DNA from: Acidobacteriota bacterium
GTDB taxonomy: Bacteria; Acidobacteriota; Blastocatellia; Pyrinomonadales; Pyrinomonadaceae
NCBI GenBank assembly: GCA_018269005.1
Contig: JAFDVK010000053.1
Span: 298,501-362,500, forward strand
Reading direction: 5' to 3'
DNA length: 64,000 bases
This document shows, one piece after another, positions 1-7,819 of the stretch; position 1 is the stretch's first letter; every line of letters starts with the position of its first letter. Under the pieces are notes generated by a model. It was not told where the DNA came from and did not search any database. It saw only the letters and a list, made by a program, of their open reading frames with translations. The position numbers and the translations under genes were made by a program.

Positions 1-2
1 GA

Positions 3-212
3 GTTGACCTTGCGCAAGCGAGACGCCTGCTTGCCGGGGCATTGGTAGATATGGCCGAAACAAACCTTTCACTTGGTGAACCTCTTCCGTTGCCCGATAG
101 AGAAATGTCCGCGTCCGAAAGCGGTGCGGATCTTGTTGAACCGATCTATTTGATATTTGAGGCCGCTTCGATGGTGAAAGTGGTTCCTGAAGTAGAATAT
201 GAAGCGGCGTGA
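3..212 (+). CDS. hicB: HicB-family antitoxin, 5' end outside window
   Basis: This is the C-terminal 69 residues of a protein that begins before the window. The reading frame runs from base 3 to a TGA at 210-212. It contains the helical stretch typical of HicB ('DLAQARRLLAGALVDMAE') and ends in '...LVEPIYLIFEAASMVKVVPEVEYEAA'-like text of an RNase-H-fold antitoxin tail. Its last 14 bases overlap the start of the adjacent hicA-like gene, the usual order and coupling of hicBA. HicB proteins neutralise HicA and often repress their own promoter, which would lie outside the window. The assignment rests mainly on the downstream HicA and the tail sequence. Confidence 0.7.
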   Translation, partial: VDLAQARRLLAGALVDMAETNLSLGEPLPLPDREMSASESGADLVEPIYLIFEAASMVKVVPEVEYEAA

Positions 213-384
213 TCTGCTTCTCCATTTGAAGAAGCATGATTGTTCGCTCCTTAGAGAAGGCGGGAGCCATTCGATCTTCGTAAATAATAAGACCGGGAAG
301 AGAACCTCCATCCCGCGGCACAGTGAGATCCCGAGTTTTACCGTTAACGCAATTTGCAGGCAGTTGATGATCCCGACACCCTAA
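199..384 (+). CDS. hicA: HicA-type mRNA interferase toxin
   Basis: A 61-residue protein of the YcfA/HicA family, which degrades mRNA through a small dsRBD-like fold. The N-terminus 'MKRRDLLLHLKKHDCSLLREGG' and the following 'SHSIFVNNKTGK' match the family. His24 in the GxSH context is the expected catalytic residue. The conserved 'IPRHSEIPSFTVNAICRQL' stretch completes the fold, and length is normal for HicA. The ATG overlaps the upstream hicB-like frame by 14 bases, so the two are translationally coupled. The downstream glycosyltransferase ATG follows the TAA with no spacer, so read-through expression of that gene with the module is possible. Confidence 0.88.
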   Translation: MKRRDLLLHLKKHDCSLLREGGSHSIFVNNKTGKRTSIPRHSEIPSFTVNAICRQLMIPTP

Positions 385-1563
385 ATGGCTCCGAATACTC
401 CAAAAATTCTGATCATCTCGTCTGACACCGGCGGCGGGCATCGGTCTGCGGCAAAGACCATTTCTGAAGGATTTCAGAAGTTTTGGCGTGGCGATTCGGT
501 CGCTGTCCGCACGATACGTGCGATCGAGGACGCGCACCGCATCACCGAGCGCTTGGTGAATGTTTACAATTGGATACTTCAGAACAAGCAGCATTGGATG
601 AAGTACCTTTATTGGACGGTCAATAAGATGCGGCCGGAAAAGAGCAGTTTTCTTCATCGGAAATGTTTTGCATACACGCGGGACATCTTCGAGAAATGGT
701 GTCCGCACATCGTCGTGAGCGTCCATCCGCTGACGCAGCATTTTTTCGCGAAGGTACTCAAAGAATTAAAACTTTCCGAGCAGATCCCGCTAGTGACGGT
801 CGTTACCGATCCTTGCTACGGTTTTTGGAAAGGCTGGGCATGCGACGAAGTGACGCTCTACCTCGTTGCGAATGACGATGCGCGTCGGCAGCTGATCGAT
901 TACGGTGTTCCGTCCGAGAAGATCAAGATCTCGGGGATGCCTGTTCATCCGAAGTTCCGCGAGGTCGAAGAGGCGGACGCCCAGACCGCGCGTCGTGCTT
1001 TCGGGCTCGATCCCGACAAATTCACTGTCTTCGTGAACGCAGGTTGGATCGGCGGAGGCAATATTCCGGCGATCTTCCGCGAGCTCGTACGCGGCGACCT
1101 CGATGTCCAGGCGATATTTCTTGCGGGTAAAAATCAGGAGCTTCGGGCTGAGGCAGAGCAGTTAGCTCTCTCGGCGAAGTTCCCTGTGAAGGTGATCGGC
1201 TATTCCGACGAGATCGAGAAGCTGATGCAGTCGGCGAACGTGATGGTCTCAAAGCTCGGCGGTTTGACGACGTTCGAGGCGCTTGCCTGCCGTCTTCCGA
1301 TAATCGCCGACGCGACGACGCCGCCGATGCCGCAGGAGGCGGGCACGGCTCGTCTGATGGCCGAACGCGGGGCCGCGATCCTTCTAAAAGATAGTCACGA
1401 CATTGTCTCGACGGTCCGCGATCTCGCCTCGGACCGTGCCAATTACGCACGAATGAAGGCCGCGGCCGCTGAGCTTGCCTTGCCTGATTCCACTGAACGC
1501 ATCATCGCGGAGATCTATTCGCTGCTTCCGCAGAACGCGGTTTCACATCAAATAGCCGCTTGA
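385..1563 (+). CDS. UgtP/MGDG-synthase-type glycosyltransferase (GT28)
   Basis: A 392-residue glycosyltransferase with an N-terminal MGDG-synthase domain (about 8-180) carrying the 'SSDTGGGH' motif (GGGH at 16-19), and a C-terminal GT28 domain (about 205-375) with the nucleotide-sugar-binding segment 'SKLGGLTTFEALACRLP' near residue 290. Relatives add glucose or galactose to diacylglycerol at the inner membrane face, so membrane glycolipid synthesis is the likely role. Sugar donor and acceptor cannot be read from sequence. The ATG abuts the hicA stop codon with no obvious Shine-Dalgarno, which suggests coupled translation or a weak start. Length is normal for the family. Confidence 0.85.
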   Translation: MAPNTPKILIISSDTGGGHRSAAKTISEGFQKFWRGDSVAVRTIRAIEDAHRITERLVNVYNWILQNKQHWMKYLYWTVNKMRPEKSSFLHRKCFAYTRDIFEKWCPHIVVSVHPLTQHFFAKVLKELKLSEQIPLVTVVTDPCYGFWKGWACDEVTLYLVANDDARRQLIDYGVPSEKIKISGMPVHPKFREVEEADAQTARRAFGLDPDKFTVFVNAGWIGGGNIPAIFRELVRGDLDVQAIFLAGKNQELRAEAEQLALSAKFPVKVIGYSDEIEKLMQSANVMVSKLGGLTTFEALACRLPIIADATTPPMPQEAGTARLMAERGAAILLKDSHDIVSTVRDLASDRANYARMKAAAAELALPDSTERIIAEIYSLLPQNAVSHQIAA

Positions 1564-1642
1564 CCGGGGAACGGCAATCCGTTTTGCCGACTTGCCCGGT
1601 CTTTCGGATTTATTTAACCTTGTCATTTTACGGAGAACACAT

Positions 1643-2392
1643 TTGAGTCTGTTACTTGAAGGAAAACGTGCGTTCGTCTCGGGCGGAACTCGCGGTATCG
1701 GGGCGGCGATATGCGAAATATTCGCGCGCGAAGGTGCCGATGTCGCATTCAATTACAATTCGCGGGACGATCTCGCGGCCGAGGTCGTGAGCAAGATCGA
1801 GGCGCACGGCCGCCGTGCGTTGAGTTTCAAAGTTTCTGTGACTGACCGGCTCGGGATGAAGCACGTCGCCAAGGAGATCCTCGAAAAGTGGGGGCCTTTG
1901 AACGTGCTCGTGAACAACGCCGCGGTCAATAAGCCCGACAACTTCGCGACGACGACGGATAAGAGCTGGGATTGGGTCGTCGATACGAACGTCGGAAGCC
2001 TTTTTGCGGTCACAAAACCTTTTTACAAGCAGATGATACGTGCCCGCGAGGGTGCGATCCTGAACATCACGTCGGTCGGGGCGATCCGCAGCCTGCCGAC
2101 GTCGGTTCATTACGCGACGTCGAAGTCGGCGATGATCGGATTCACGAAGTGTCTGTCGCGGGAAGCCGCGAACTTCGGCATTTCGGTGAACGCCATCGCC
2201 GCGGGCATCTATGACACGGACCTCGGCAACACTTTGCCGGAGCGGCTGCTGCATATTCACGAATTCTGGGTCTCGAAGGGCCGTCTCGGCCGCCCGAACG
2301 AGCTCGCGGAGTTCGCCGCCTTTATGACGAGCGACCGCAACAGCTTCATGAACGGCGAAGTCGTGATCCTCGACGGCGGCGCCGTCACCTAA
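1643..2392 (+). CDS. Short-chain dehydrogenase/reductase, FabG-like
   Basis: A 249-residue classical SDR. I chose the TTG at 1643 because 'cggaga' lies 6 bases upstream and the protein then begins 'MSLLLEGKRAFVSGG', a typical SDR start; an in-frame ATG at 1592 would add 17 unrelated residues. The Rossmann motif SGGTRGIG is at 13-20, NNAA near 91-94, and the catalytic Ser144-Tyr157-xxx-Lys161 is intact. It ends with the usual 'GEVVILDGGAVT'. NAD(P)-dependent oxidoreduction is certain at family level. It resembles 3-oxoacyl-ACP reductase, but it is not next to the fatty-acid cluster, so the substrate is unknown. Confidence 0.88.
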   Translation: MSLLLEGKRAFVSGGTRGIGAAICEIFAREGADVAFNYNSRDDLAAEVVSKIEAHGRRALSFKVSVTDRLGMKHVAKEILEKWGPLNVLVNNAAVNKPDNFATTTDKSWDWVVDTNVGSLFAVTKPFYKQMIRAREGAILNITSVGAIRSLPTSVHYATSKSAMIGFTKCLSREAANFGISVNAIAAGIYDTDLGNTLPERLLHIHEFWVSKGRLGRPNELAEFAAFMTSDRNSFMNGEVVILDGGAVT

Positions 2393-2423
2393 AACCTTTA
2401 AAATATGGTCAAAAAAGCGTTTC

Positions 2424-2695
2424 GAGCGGTCTCGGAACGCTTTATTCGCGTGGAGAAGCCTTTTATTCGCGTGGAGAAGCCTTTCTTTTCGCGTGGAGAA
2501 GCCTTTTCGAGGCGTCTCAGAATGTTTTTGAGCGTGCTCAGAAGCTTTTCGAGCGTGCTCAGAATGTCTTTGAGCGTGCTCAGAAGTTTGTCGAGCGTGC
2601 TCAGAAGTTTGTCGAGCGTGCTCAGAATGTTTTTGAGCGTGCTCAGAAGCTTGTTGAGAGTCCTCACAATATTTTTGAGACGCCTCGAAAATCAT
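2424..2695. repeat. 21-bp tandem repeat array, type 1 (GAGCgtGCTC core)
   Basis: About thirteen units, directly after the SDR stop codon. The unit 'gagcgtgctcagaagcttt' plus two bases recurs at exact 21-bp steps (2509, 2530, 2551, 2572, 2593, 2614, 2635, 2656, 2677). Each good copy carries a small dyad, GAGC-gt-GCTC. The first units (2448, 2469, 2491) have a diverged core 'gcgtggagaagcc'. Because 21 is a multiple of 3, several frames stay open on both strands and spell heptad-like peptides; I treat these as by-products. Confidence 0.9.
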
Positions 2696-2699
2696 TCTT

Positions 2700-2885
2700 C
2701 GGCTGGATTTTGATATATTTCCGCCCGATTTTGATATATTTCCGCCCGATCTTGAAATGTTTCCGCCCGATGTTGAAATGTTTCCGCCCGATCTTGAAAT
2801 GTTTCCGCCCGATTTTGATATATTTCCGCCCGATTTTGAAATATTTCCGCCCGATTTTGAAATATTTCCGCCCGATTTTGATCGA
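2700..2885. repeat. 21-bp tandem repeat array, type 2 (ttCCGCCCGA core)
   Basis: Eight units of 'ttttgatatatttccgcccga' type. The core ccgcccga begins at 2721, 2742, 2763, 2784, 2805, 2826, 2847 and 2868, an exact 21-bp step. Variation is confined to the AT-rich half (gatata / gaaatg / gaaata). The period equals that of the neighbouring type 1 array although the core sequence is different. Confidence 0.92.
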
Positions 2886-3360
2886 AACAGGCTCTAGCTC
2901 CGTTAGGAGCGGAATGTTTGTAGAACACATCGGACCAATATTGCGAGCTCCGTAGGAGCGACACATTCCTACGCCGCGAGACAATCATGTCGCCCCTAAC
3001 GGGGCTCCAGGATCTTTATTACACCTGCATGCTACAAACATTCCGCTCCTGACGGAGCTAAATCCCGACCGTGCTACAAACATTCCGCTCCTGACGGAGC
3101 TAGGCCCAAACCGTGTCGCCCCTCGCGGGGCTCCAGGATCTTTATTACGCCCGCATGCTACAAACATTCCGCTCCTGACGGAGCTAGGCCCAAACCGTGT
3201 CGCCCCTCGCGGGGCTCCAGGATCTTTATTACGCCCGCATGCTACAAATATTCCGCTCCTAACGGAGCTAGGCCCAAACCGTGTCGCCCCTCGCGGGGCT
3301 CCAGGATCTTTATTACGCCCGCATGCTACAAACATTCCGCTCCTGACCGAGCTCGGCGGC
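2886..3360. repeat. 84-bp tandem repeats with GCTCC-GGAGC and GCCCC-GGGGC palindromes
   Basis: Copies of 'gctacaaacattccgctcc' start at 3031, 3073, 3157, 3241 and 3325, giving spacings of 42, 84, 84 and 84 bp (multiples of 21). Each unit has two hairpin-forming pieces: gctcc-tgac-ggagc and gcccc-tcgc-ggggc, followed by 'aggatctttattacgcccgc'. Inverted copies of the first palindrome sit at 2896-2911 and 2946-2960. The block ends at the stop of the convergent SRPBCC gene and may act as a terminator-like or REP-like element. Confidence 0.88.
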
Positions 3361-3363
3361 GAG

Positions 3364-3849
3364 TTACTTTTCGAGCTGATGTTTCGCTTTTTCGATGAAG
3401 ACGCGGATCATTTCGGTGACGCGTTTGGTCATTTCCTTCGAGATGATGGCTTCGCCGGCGAGGCCGGCGAGCATGTGGAGGTCGCGGGCGGACTTGCGGC
3501 GCAGTTCGACCATCTGCGAGAAGTGGACGAGCGTGACGTTCTTCGCCTTTTCGAGGAAATCGGCCGAGTAACGCAGGAAGTTCTGCGCTTCGCTCCGCAG
3601 CGGCAGCCATTCGACGCGGTCGGCGGAATCTTCGGCGAGTTCGAGCGTGAAATTCTGCAGGATGCGGCCGACGACGGGGATCTCGGTCTGCACTTTCCAA
3701 TGCGCGACGCCGCGCGCGTCCGTGTGAATGTTGACGACGCCCGGCATCAGCTCGGCGAAATTCGTGATGTCGAGGAAAAATTCGCGCACCTGTTCGATGC
3801 CCGAACGGATCTCGATGTCGTTGCTGTAACCGGCCTTAATTGTAAACAT
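3364..3849 (-). CDS. SRPBCC (START/polyketide-cyclase-like) protein
   Basis: A 161-residue protein starting 'MFTIKAGYSNDIEI'. The start was chosen because the ATG overlaps the TGA of the upstream peptidase gene by one base (TGATG), a sign of translational coupling. The pattern of an N-terminal strand, a helix with 'VREFFLDITNFAELMPGV' and a long C-terminal helix fits the SRPBCC fold of CoxG/COQ10-like lipid- or hydrophobe-binding proteins. No catalytic residue can be assigned. It has no signal peptide, unlike its operon partner. The ligand is unknown. Confidence 0.7.
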   Translation of the reverse strand: MFTIKAGYSNDIEIRSGIEQVREFFLDITNFAELMPGVVNIHTDARGVAHWKVQTEIPVVGRILQNFTLELAEDSADRVEWLPLRSEAQNFLRYSADFLEKAKNVTLVHFSQMVELRRKSARDLHMLAGLAGEAIISKEMTKRVTEMIRVFIEKAKHQLEK

Positions 3850-6695
3850 CAAAACGCTCCGTTGAACGCGATCGCGTTGAAGAATTGCCGCGTCGTGCCG
3901 CGGAAAACGCCGCGAAAGAACGGGTCCTCGGCGAATAGTATAGCGTGTCCGCCGCCATTCGGCTCGTCGATCAGGTACGACGTTCCCGCCAAGAGACGCT
4001 CCGTGTTGCCCGGCCACACAAAGCCCGAGATCGTTAGCGGCGCCTTCACCGACGCGAGAAATACGAGCGCGTTCGTGCCCTCTTTCGAGTAACGGAAGAA
4101 ATATCCGCCCGAGAGAAGCACGGGCAGCTCGTCGCGATCGACACCATAATTAATATATGCAGTGCGATCGACCGTCGCGCGCATTATCGAGCCCGGCAGC
4201 GGCACGGGAACCTTGTTAGCATCGGCAGACGGCGAGACGATCGGCGGCAGAATGCCCGCGATGCGGTCGTCCGAGTCGTTCAACATCTCTTCGCTCGACG
4301 GGTTCGCTTTCGGCTCCGGCTTCGGCTTGTCGGTTTTAGGTGCGGGCGAGGAAGCCGCAGGTGCGGGAGACTTTGTCGCAGCGTCGGGAACATCCTTTTT
4401 CTCGTCATCACCGCTCCCGACGAGCTTCGAGGTCGTGAGGCCGACGTCCTTCAGCGTCGCGAACACCGACGCCCCGCGTATCGTGACGACCGTCCCGCCG
4501 TCCGCGACCCAATCCTTCAGAGCGGCGACGCCGGATGCGCCGAACTGCGACATCATCTGGCCGGCAGAACCGTCGGGAAGGACGAGAACGCTGTAGTCTT
4601 TCAGGCCGCCGCTGCGGATCGAGCGTATCGACATCGGCGTGAACTCGATGCCGAAGCGGTCGAGCGTCCACCAGATCGAACCGAAGGAAGTTTGGTCAAC
4701 ACCGTCGTCCGCCGCGACCACGATCTTCGGAGCTTTCAGCGAAACGACGGATTCACCGCCGACGCTCGTGTCGCCCTCGTCGGCAAAACCCGAGTTGACC
4801 GACGCAACATTCACGCCCATCGCTTTCGAGAGCCGCTCCACCTTGTCGTGGACGCTCTCATCGTTGCGCGAGACACGAATGACAAAGGTTCCGGCCGGCC
4901 AATTTCGCCCGCCCGCGTTCAATGTCTTTGACGCGACGTTCACGCGGACGCCGTCCTGCAGAAGCCGGATGACGAACGCGGCGGTCGAGTCGGTCTGGTA
5001 GGGAATGATGTATGAGATCTCGGCGCGTCCCGCGAAAGATCCCGCTTTCGCCGCCGCAAGCGAACTCGCATTGACGAGCTGGCCCGCCGTATCGCCGCCA
5101 TCTTCCGTCCAATACGCATCGACACCGAAAGCGAGCGGCAGCGACCAGGCGGTAATATCGTAAAATCCGAAGTCTTCCTTCGATTGCCGCTTGCCCCTCA
5201 TCTGATTCCGGCGGAAGCGCGCAAGATTATCGTCAACGAACGCCTTGTCCTGCGGAGTGTCGGGTTCGAGGATCGACTTTGCGAGGATCCGCTGAGGCTG
5301 GTTGAGATCGATCACGTAACTTCCCGCCGGAAAAGTTTCGCGCGTAGCGGCAGAATTCTTCTTCTCCATATAAGAATGCGCCGCGGCGGACGCGAACGCT
5401 TTGTCAGTTTGCTTGACCTCGATGCGCGCACGCGTGAGAGCTTCGATCAACTCGGCGGATTTTACGCGATCCTTGTCGGGCACGATCACTACGCGCTTCA
5501 TTTTCGACGACGCGAAATTCTTCAACGCGTCTGCGCGGAAAGAATAGTAATCGCGAATGCGATCCGCTTTGTGTTTCGCCGTCGTCTCCAAAGTCGTCAT
5601 CGATGCGACGAAATGTTTTGCGATCGCCGAACGAAGCGTCGCGATCGTTCCGTCATCGCGCGTGTAACGCAAACCTTTCGTGCCGCCGCCATCCGTTTCG
5701 TATGTCATTCCGATCGCACCATTGAGCGACGGATACATATCCCAATAGCCGGGATAGAACGCATCGAAAACATCACGCACGTAATAGTCCCACTTGTTGC
5801 GATCGAACGCGGCAGCATTTGCGCGTCCGTAGATCTCATTCCATTTCGAGAAATCAGGTTCGGGAAGATTCGGATTTATCGGAAGAGCATCGGGCGGAAA
5901 AAAGAATTGCGACGGCTGACCATGATGATCGGCGGAGACCTGCGGATTCCATTCGAGAAATGCGCGCTGCAAGTTCTGCGATTCCTTTTGCGACGTGACG
6001 AGAGCATCGCGATTCAGATCAAAACGATAGTGAGAAAGACGGCCGTAAACCGACCACGGTTCGCGATGTTCGAGAGCGAAAGGATTCGCGTCGCCGACGC
6101 CGACCGAGTTGTACCAGGAGACGAATCGCTCGTGCCCATCGGGGTTTTCCCCTGTAATTATAAGGGTTACACAGTTCTTTAGTATTTCGAGCGTCGCAGG
6201 CTCTTCCGATGCCGCGAGTTGATAGACCACCTGCATCATCGTCTCGAAGGATGCAGATTCGTTGCCGTGGATCGTGTAAGCAAGCCAGACGATCGCGGGA
6301 TTTTTTTCGGCGATCGCGTTCGCTTCTGCTTGCGACGTGATACGCGGATCGGTGAGACGCGCGTTGTCCGACTTGATGCGGTCGAGTGCAAGAATATTTT
6401 CCGGCGAAGAGATCGCGATGACGTGCTGCATCCGATGCTCGTTCGTTTCACCGATGTCGAAAACGCGCACGCGATCGGGCGCGGACTTCGCGATCGCGTT
6501 CACAACAGATTCCATCTGCGCGTAACTCGTATGAAAATTTCCGACATCGAAGCGGAGAATTTCCGACGGACGCGGAACGTTTGCGCGATAGTTTCCCCGT
6601 GCATAGAAATCAAATTGCTTCTCACTTTGCGCAAACGAAAAATGCGCGGTGAAAAAAAATATAAAAATAAAAAACAGTTGTGCAGTTTTTTTCAT
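3849..6695 (-). CDS. Secreted M14-family zinc carboxypeptidase-like protein
   Basis: A 948-residue protein with a clear signal peptide (about 1-22, ending 'HFSFAQ'). The M14 peptidase domain covers roughly 45-380: zinc ligands His143 and Glu146 lie in 'IHGNESAS', 'NPDGHER' is near 184-190, and His257 or His258 in 'SADHHGQ' is the probable third ligand. The rest is a long extension with a Pro/Ala/Lys-rich linker around 790-820. Members cleave C-terminal residues from peptides; here the action would be periplasmic or extracellular. It is coupled to the SRPBCC gene. A possible minus-strand -10 (TATAAT) lies at 6742-6747. Confidence 0.85.
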   Translation of the reverse strand: MKKTAQLFFIFIFFFTAHFSFAQSEKQFDFYARGNYRANVPRPSEILRFDVGNFHTSYAQMESVVNAIAKSAPDRVRVFDIGETNEHRMQHVIAISSPENILALDRIKSDNARLTDPRITSQAEANAIAEKNPAIVWLAYTIHGNESASFETMMQVVYQLAASEEPATLEILKNCVTLIITGENPDGHERFVSWYNSVGVGDANPFALEHREPWSVYGRLSHYRFDLNRDALVTSQKESQNLQRAFLEWNPQVSADHHGQPSQFFFPPDALPINPNLPEPDFSKWNEIYGRANAAAFDRNKWDYYVRDVFDAFYPGYWDMYPSLNGAIGMTYETDGGGTKGLRYTRDDGTIATLRSAIAKHFVASMTTLETTAKHKADRIRDYYSFRADALKNFASSKMKRVVIVPDKDRVKSAELIEALTRARIEVKQTDKAFASAAAHSYMEKKNSAATRETFPAGSYVIDLNQPQRILAKSILEPDTPQDKAFVDDNLARFRRNQMRGKRQSKEDFGFYDITAWSLPLAFGVDAYWTEDGGDTAGQLVNASSLAAAKAGSFAGRAEISYIIPYQTDSTAAFVIRLLQDGVRVNVASKTLNAGGRNWPAGTFVIRVSRNDESVHDKVERLSKAMGVNVASVNSGFADEGDTSVGGESVVSLKAPKIVVAADDGVDQTSFGSIWWTLDRFGIEFTPMSIRSIRSGGLKDYSVLVLPDGSAGQMMSQFGASGVAALKDWVADGGTVVTIRGASVFATLKDVGLTTSKLVGSGDDEKKDVPDAATKSPAPAASSPAPKTDKPKPEPKANPSSEEMLNDSDDRIAGILPPIVSPSADANKVPVPLPGSIMRATVDRTAYINYGVDRDELPVLLSGGYFFRYSKEGTNALVFLASVKAPLTISGFVWPGNTERLLAGTSYLIDEPNGGGHAILFAEDPFFRGVFRGTTRQFFNAIAFNGAF

Positions 6696-6756
6696 TTACT
6701 TTTCGATTTTTCTGATAGAATCTTTTGTGGTTTTCTAACCGCGTGAAATTATAGCA

Positions 6757-6954
6757 ATGACTTCACCGCAACAAGAAACTTGTCCGCGATGTTTAGTTGC
6801 TAAATTGAAAACCTGGAAAGAACTCGACAGAGACGAAAGGATCATCGTCGAGAAAAAGTTCGGGACTCATCATCACGATGAGAGCGGAAGAAGATCGCAG
6901 CAGTTCTGCACGAACTGTTGGTTTGAAAGATCACAGACAGAGAGGAAGGTGTGA
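6757..6954 (+). CDS. Small zinc-ribbon protein of unknown function
   Basis: A 65-residue protein with two paired cysteine knuckles, Cys9-xx-Cys12 and Cys51-xx-Cys54, separated by a charged helix and a HHH stretch (38-40). This suggests one structural zinc site. It is transcribed divergently from the M14 peptidase gene with only 61 bases between starts. No convincing Shine-Dalgarno precedes the ATG. It is not a family I recognise; the cysteine spacing and its length argue that it is a real gene rather than chance. Confidence 0.6.
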   Translation: MTSPQQETCPRCLVAKLKTWKELDRDERIIVEKKFGTHHHDESGRRSQQFCTNCWFERSQTERKV

Positions 6955-7084
6955 AGCACATCGGTGCTTTGCAAATTTATGCGGCCGGCTAAGACACGCG
7001 CCGCATAGGTGGGCAGAGATACAACATTGATGCTGCGGAATTTTTCTGATTTGTTTGTGACCTATCCCGGAAAAAGAAAACATT

Positions 7085-7090
7085 GGAGAA
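7085..7090 (+). promoter_or_regulatory. Ribosome binding site deciding the start of the histone-H1-like gene
   Basis: The 'ggagaa' lies 6 bases before the ATG at 7095. It argues against the in-frame TTG at 7083, which would overlap this site. Confidence 0.7.
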
Positions 7091-7094
7091 AAAA

Positions 7095-7487
7095 ATGGCA
7101 ACTACCAAAAAAACTAAGAAACCGGCCAAAAAGGCGGCAGTGAAAGCTACCGCTTCGACGGCTAAAATGGCAACGGCTGCTAAGAAACCGGCAGCAAAGA
7201 AACCCGCGGCAAAGAAGCCGGCGGCAAAGAAAGCGGCTCCTAAGAAAGCAGCGGCAAAGAAGGCAGCGGCCCCGGCTAAGAAGGCAGCAGCAAAGAAACC
7301 TGCAGCAAAGAAACCGGCAGCAAAGAAGGCTCCTGCAAAGAAGGCAGCAGCGCCGAAGAAAGCCGCTCCGGCAAAGAAGGCAGCAGCTAAGAAACCGGCA
7401 GCAAAGAAGGCAGCTCCTAAGAAAGCAGCCGCGAAAAAGCCAGCAGCTAAGAAACCGGCAGCAAAGAAAGCTCCGGCGAAAAAATAG
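7095..7487 (+). CDS. Histone H1-like Lys/Ala/Pro-rich DNA-binding protein
   Basis: A 130-residue, extremely low-complexity basic protein made of reiterated KKPAA, KKAA and KKAP units with no acidic residue after the first few positions. Such AlaLysPro-rich proteins resemble eukaryotic H1 tails and bacterial Hc1/AlgP-type nucleoid proteins. They bind DNA non-specifically and are expected to be disordered. There is no globular domain. The gene is preceded by 'ggagaa' and stands alone, with a terminator hairpin about 235 bases downstream. Unit number is likely to vary between strains because the DNA is itself repetitive. Confidence 0.85.
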   Translation: MATTKKTKKPAKKAAVKATASTAKMATAAKKPAAKKPAAKKPAAKKAAPKKAAAKKAAAPAKKAAAKKPAAKKPAAKKAPAKKAAAPKKAAPAKKAAAKKPAAKKAAPKKAAAKKPAAKKPAAKKAPAKK

Positions 7488-7722
7488 CTGAATATTCCTA
7501 GCTACTCTTGATCAACGAGTGACCAACTCCATATTAAATACATTCTGATCTGCCACCTCAGGCGAACCGGCTTCAGCTAGTTCGACCCGAGTTGATCTAC
7601 ATCGATGAGAATGTACGTGGAGCGAACAGCAAACTCCTTCGGCTCGAGTATTTTGCGGAACGAAAATTCCGCGGGCATTGCAGCTCATTGATCGTTGAGT
7701 TTGGCTAGGATGGTTTCAATAA
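7488..7722. other. Gene-free stretch after the histone-like gene
   Basis: Together with the flanking terminators this forms a 332-base gap. I see no coding region or repeat here. It is probably the 3' untranslated region of the histone-like transcript, ending at the hairpin at 7723. Confidence 0.5.
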
Positions 7723-7753
7723 AAGAAGGCCGCTTTTTGCGGTCTTCTTTTTT
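7723..7753 (+). terminator. Rho-independent terminator
   Basis: The stem 'aagaaggccgc' pairs with 'gcggtcttctt' around a TTTTT loop, followed by a T-run. It ends the plus-strand histone-like transcript. Confidence 0.85.
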
Positions 7754-7755
7754 GT

Positions 7756-7796
7756 GAAAAAAAGAAGGCATCGGCCGAGAAATGACCGATGCCTTT
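7756..7796 (-). terminator. Rho-independent terminator
   Basis: Read on the minus strand, GGCATCGG pairs with CCGATGCC around an 11-base loop, followed by a T-rich tract. It lies 27 bases after the stop of the minus-strand secreted protein gene. Confidence 0.85.
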
Positions 7797-7819
7797 TACT
7801 TTCGATCTGCGAAGAAGAG

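Noticed and set aside
2392..2955. Frameshifted C-terminal extension of the SDR into the repeat array
   Set aside because: The SDR ends at its normal family C-terminus; the open downstream frame is due to the 21-bp period and has no start codon of its own before 2710.
2985..3335. Minus-strand open frame with 28-residue repeats (FVACGRNKDPGAPRGATRFG type)
   Set aside because: It is the translation of the 84-bp repeat unit; 84 is a multiple of 3 so frames stay open. No ribosome site and no protein-like variation.
2886..3360. CRISPR array
   Set aside because: Units are contiguous tandem copies with palindromes and no unique spacers, and there are no cas genes.
5184..6182. 332-residue open frame on the plus strand
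   Set aside because: It lies entirely antisense to the M14 peptidase, whose motifs are clear; composition is Arg-rich as expected for a shadow frame.
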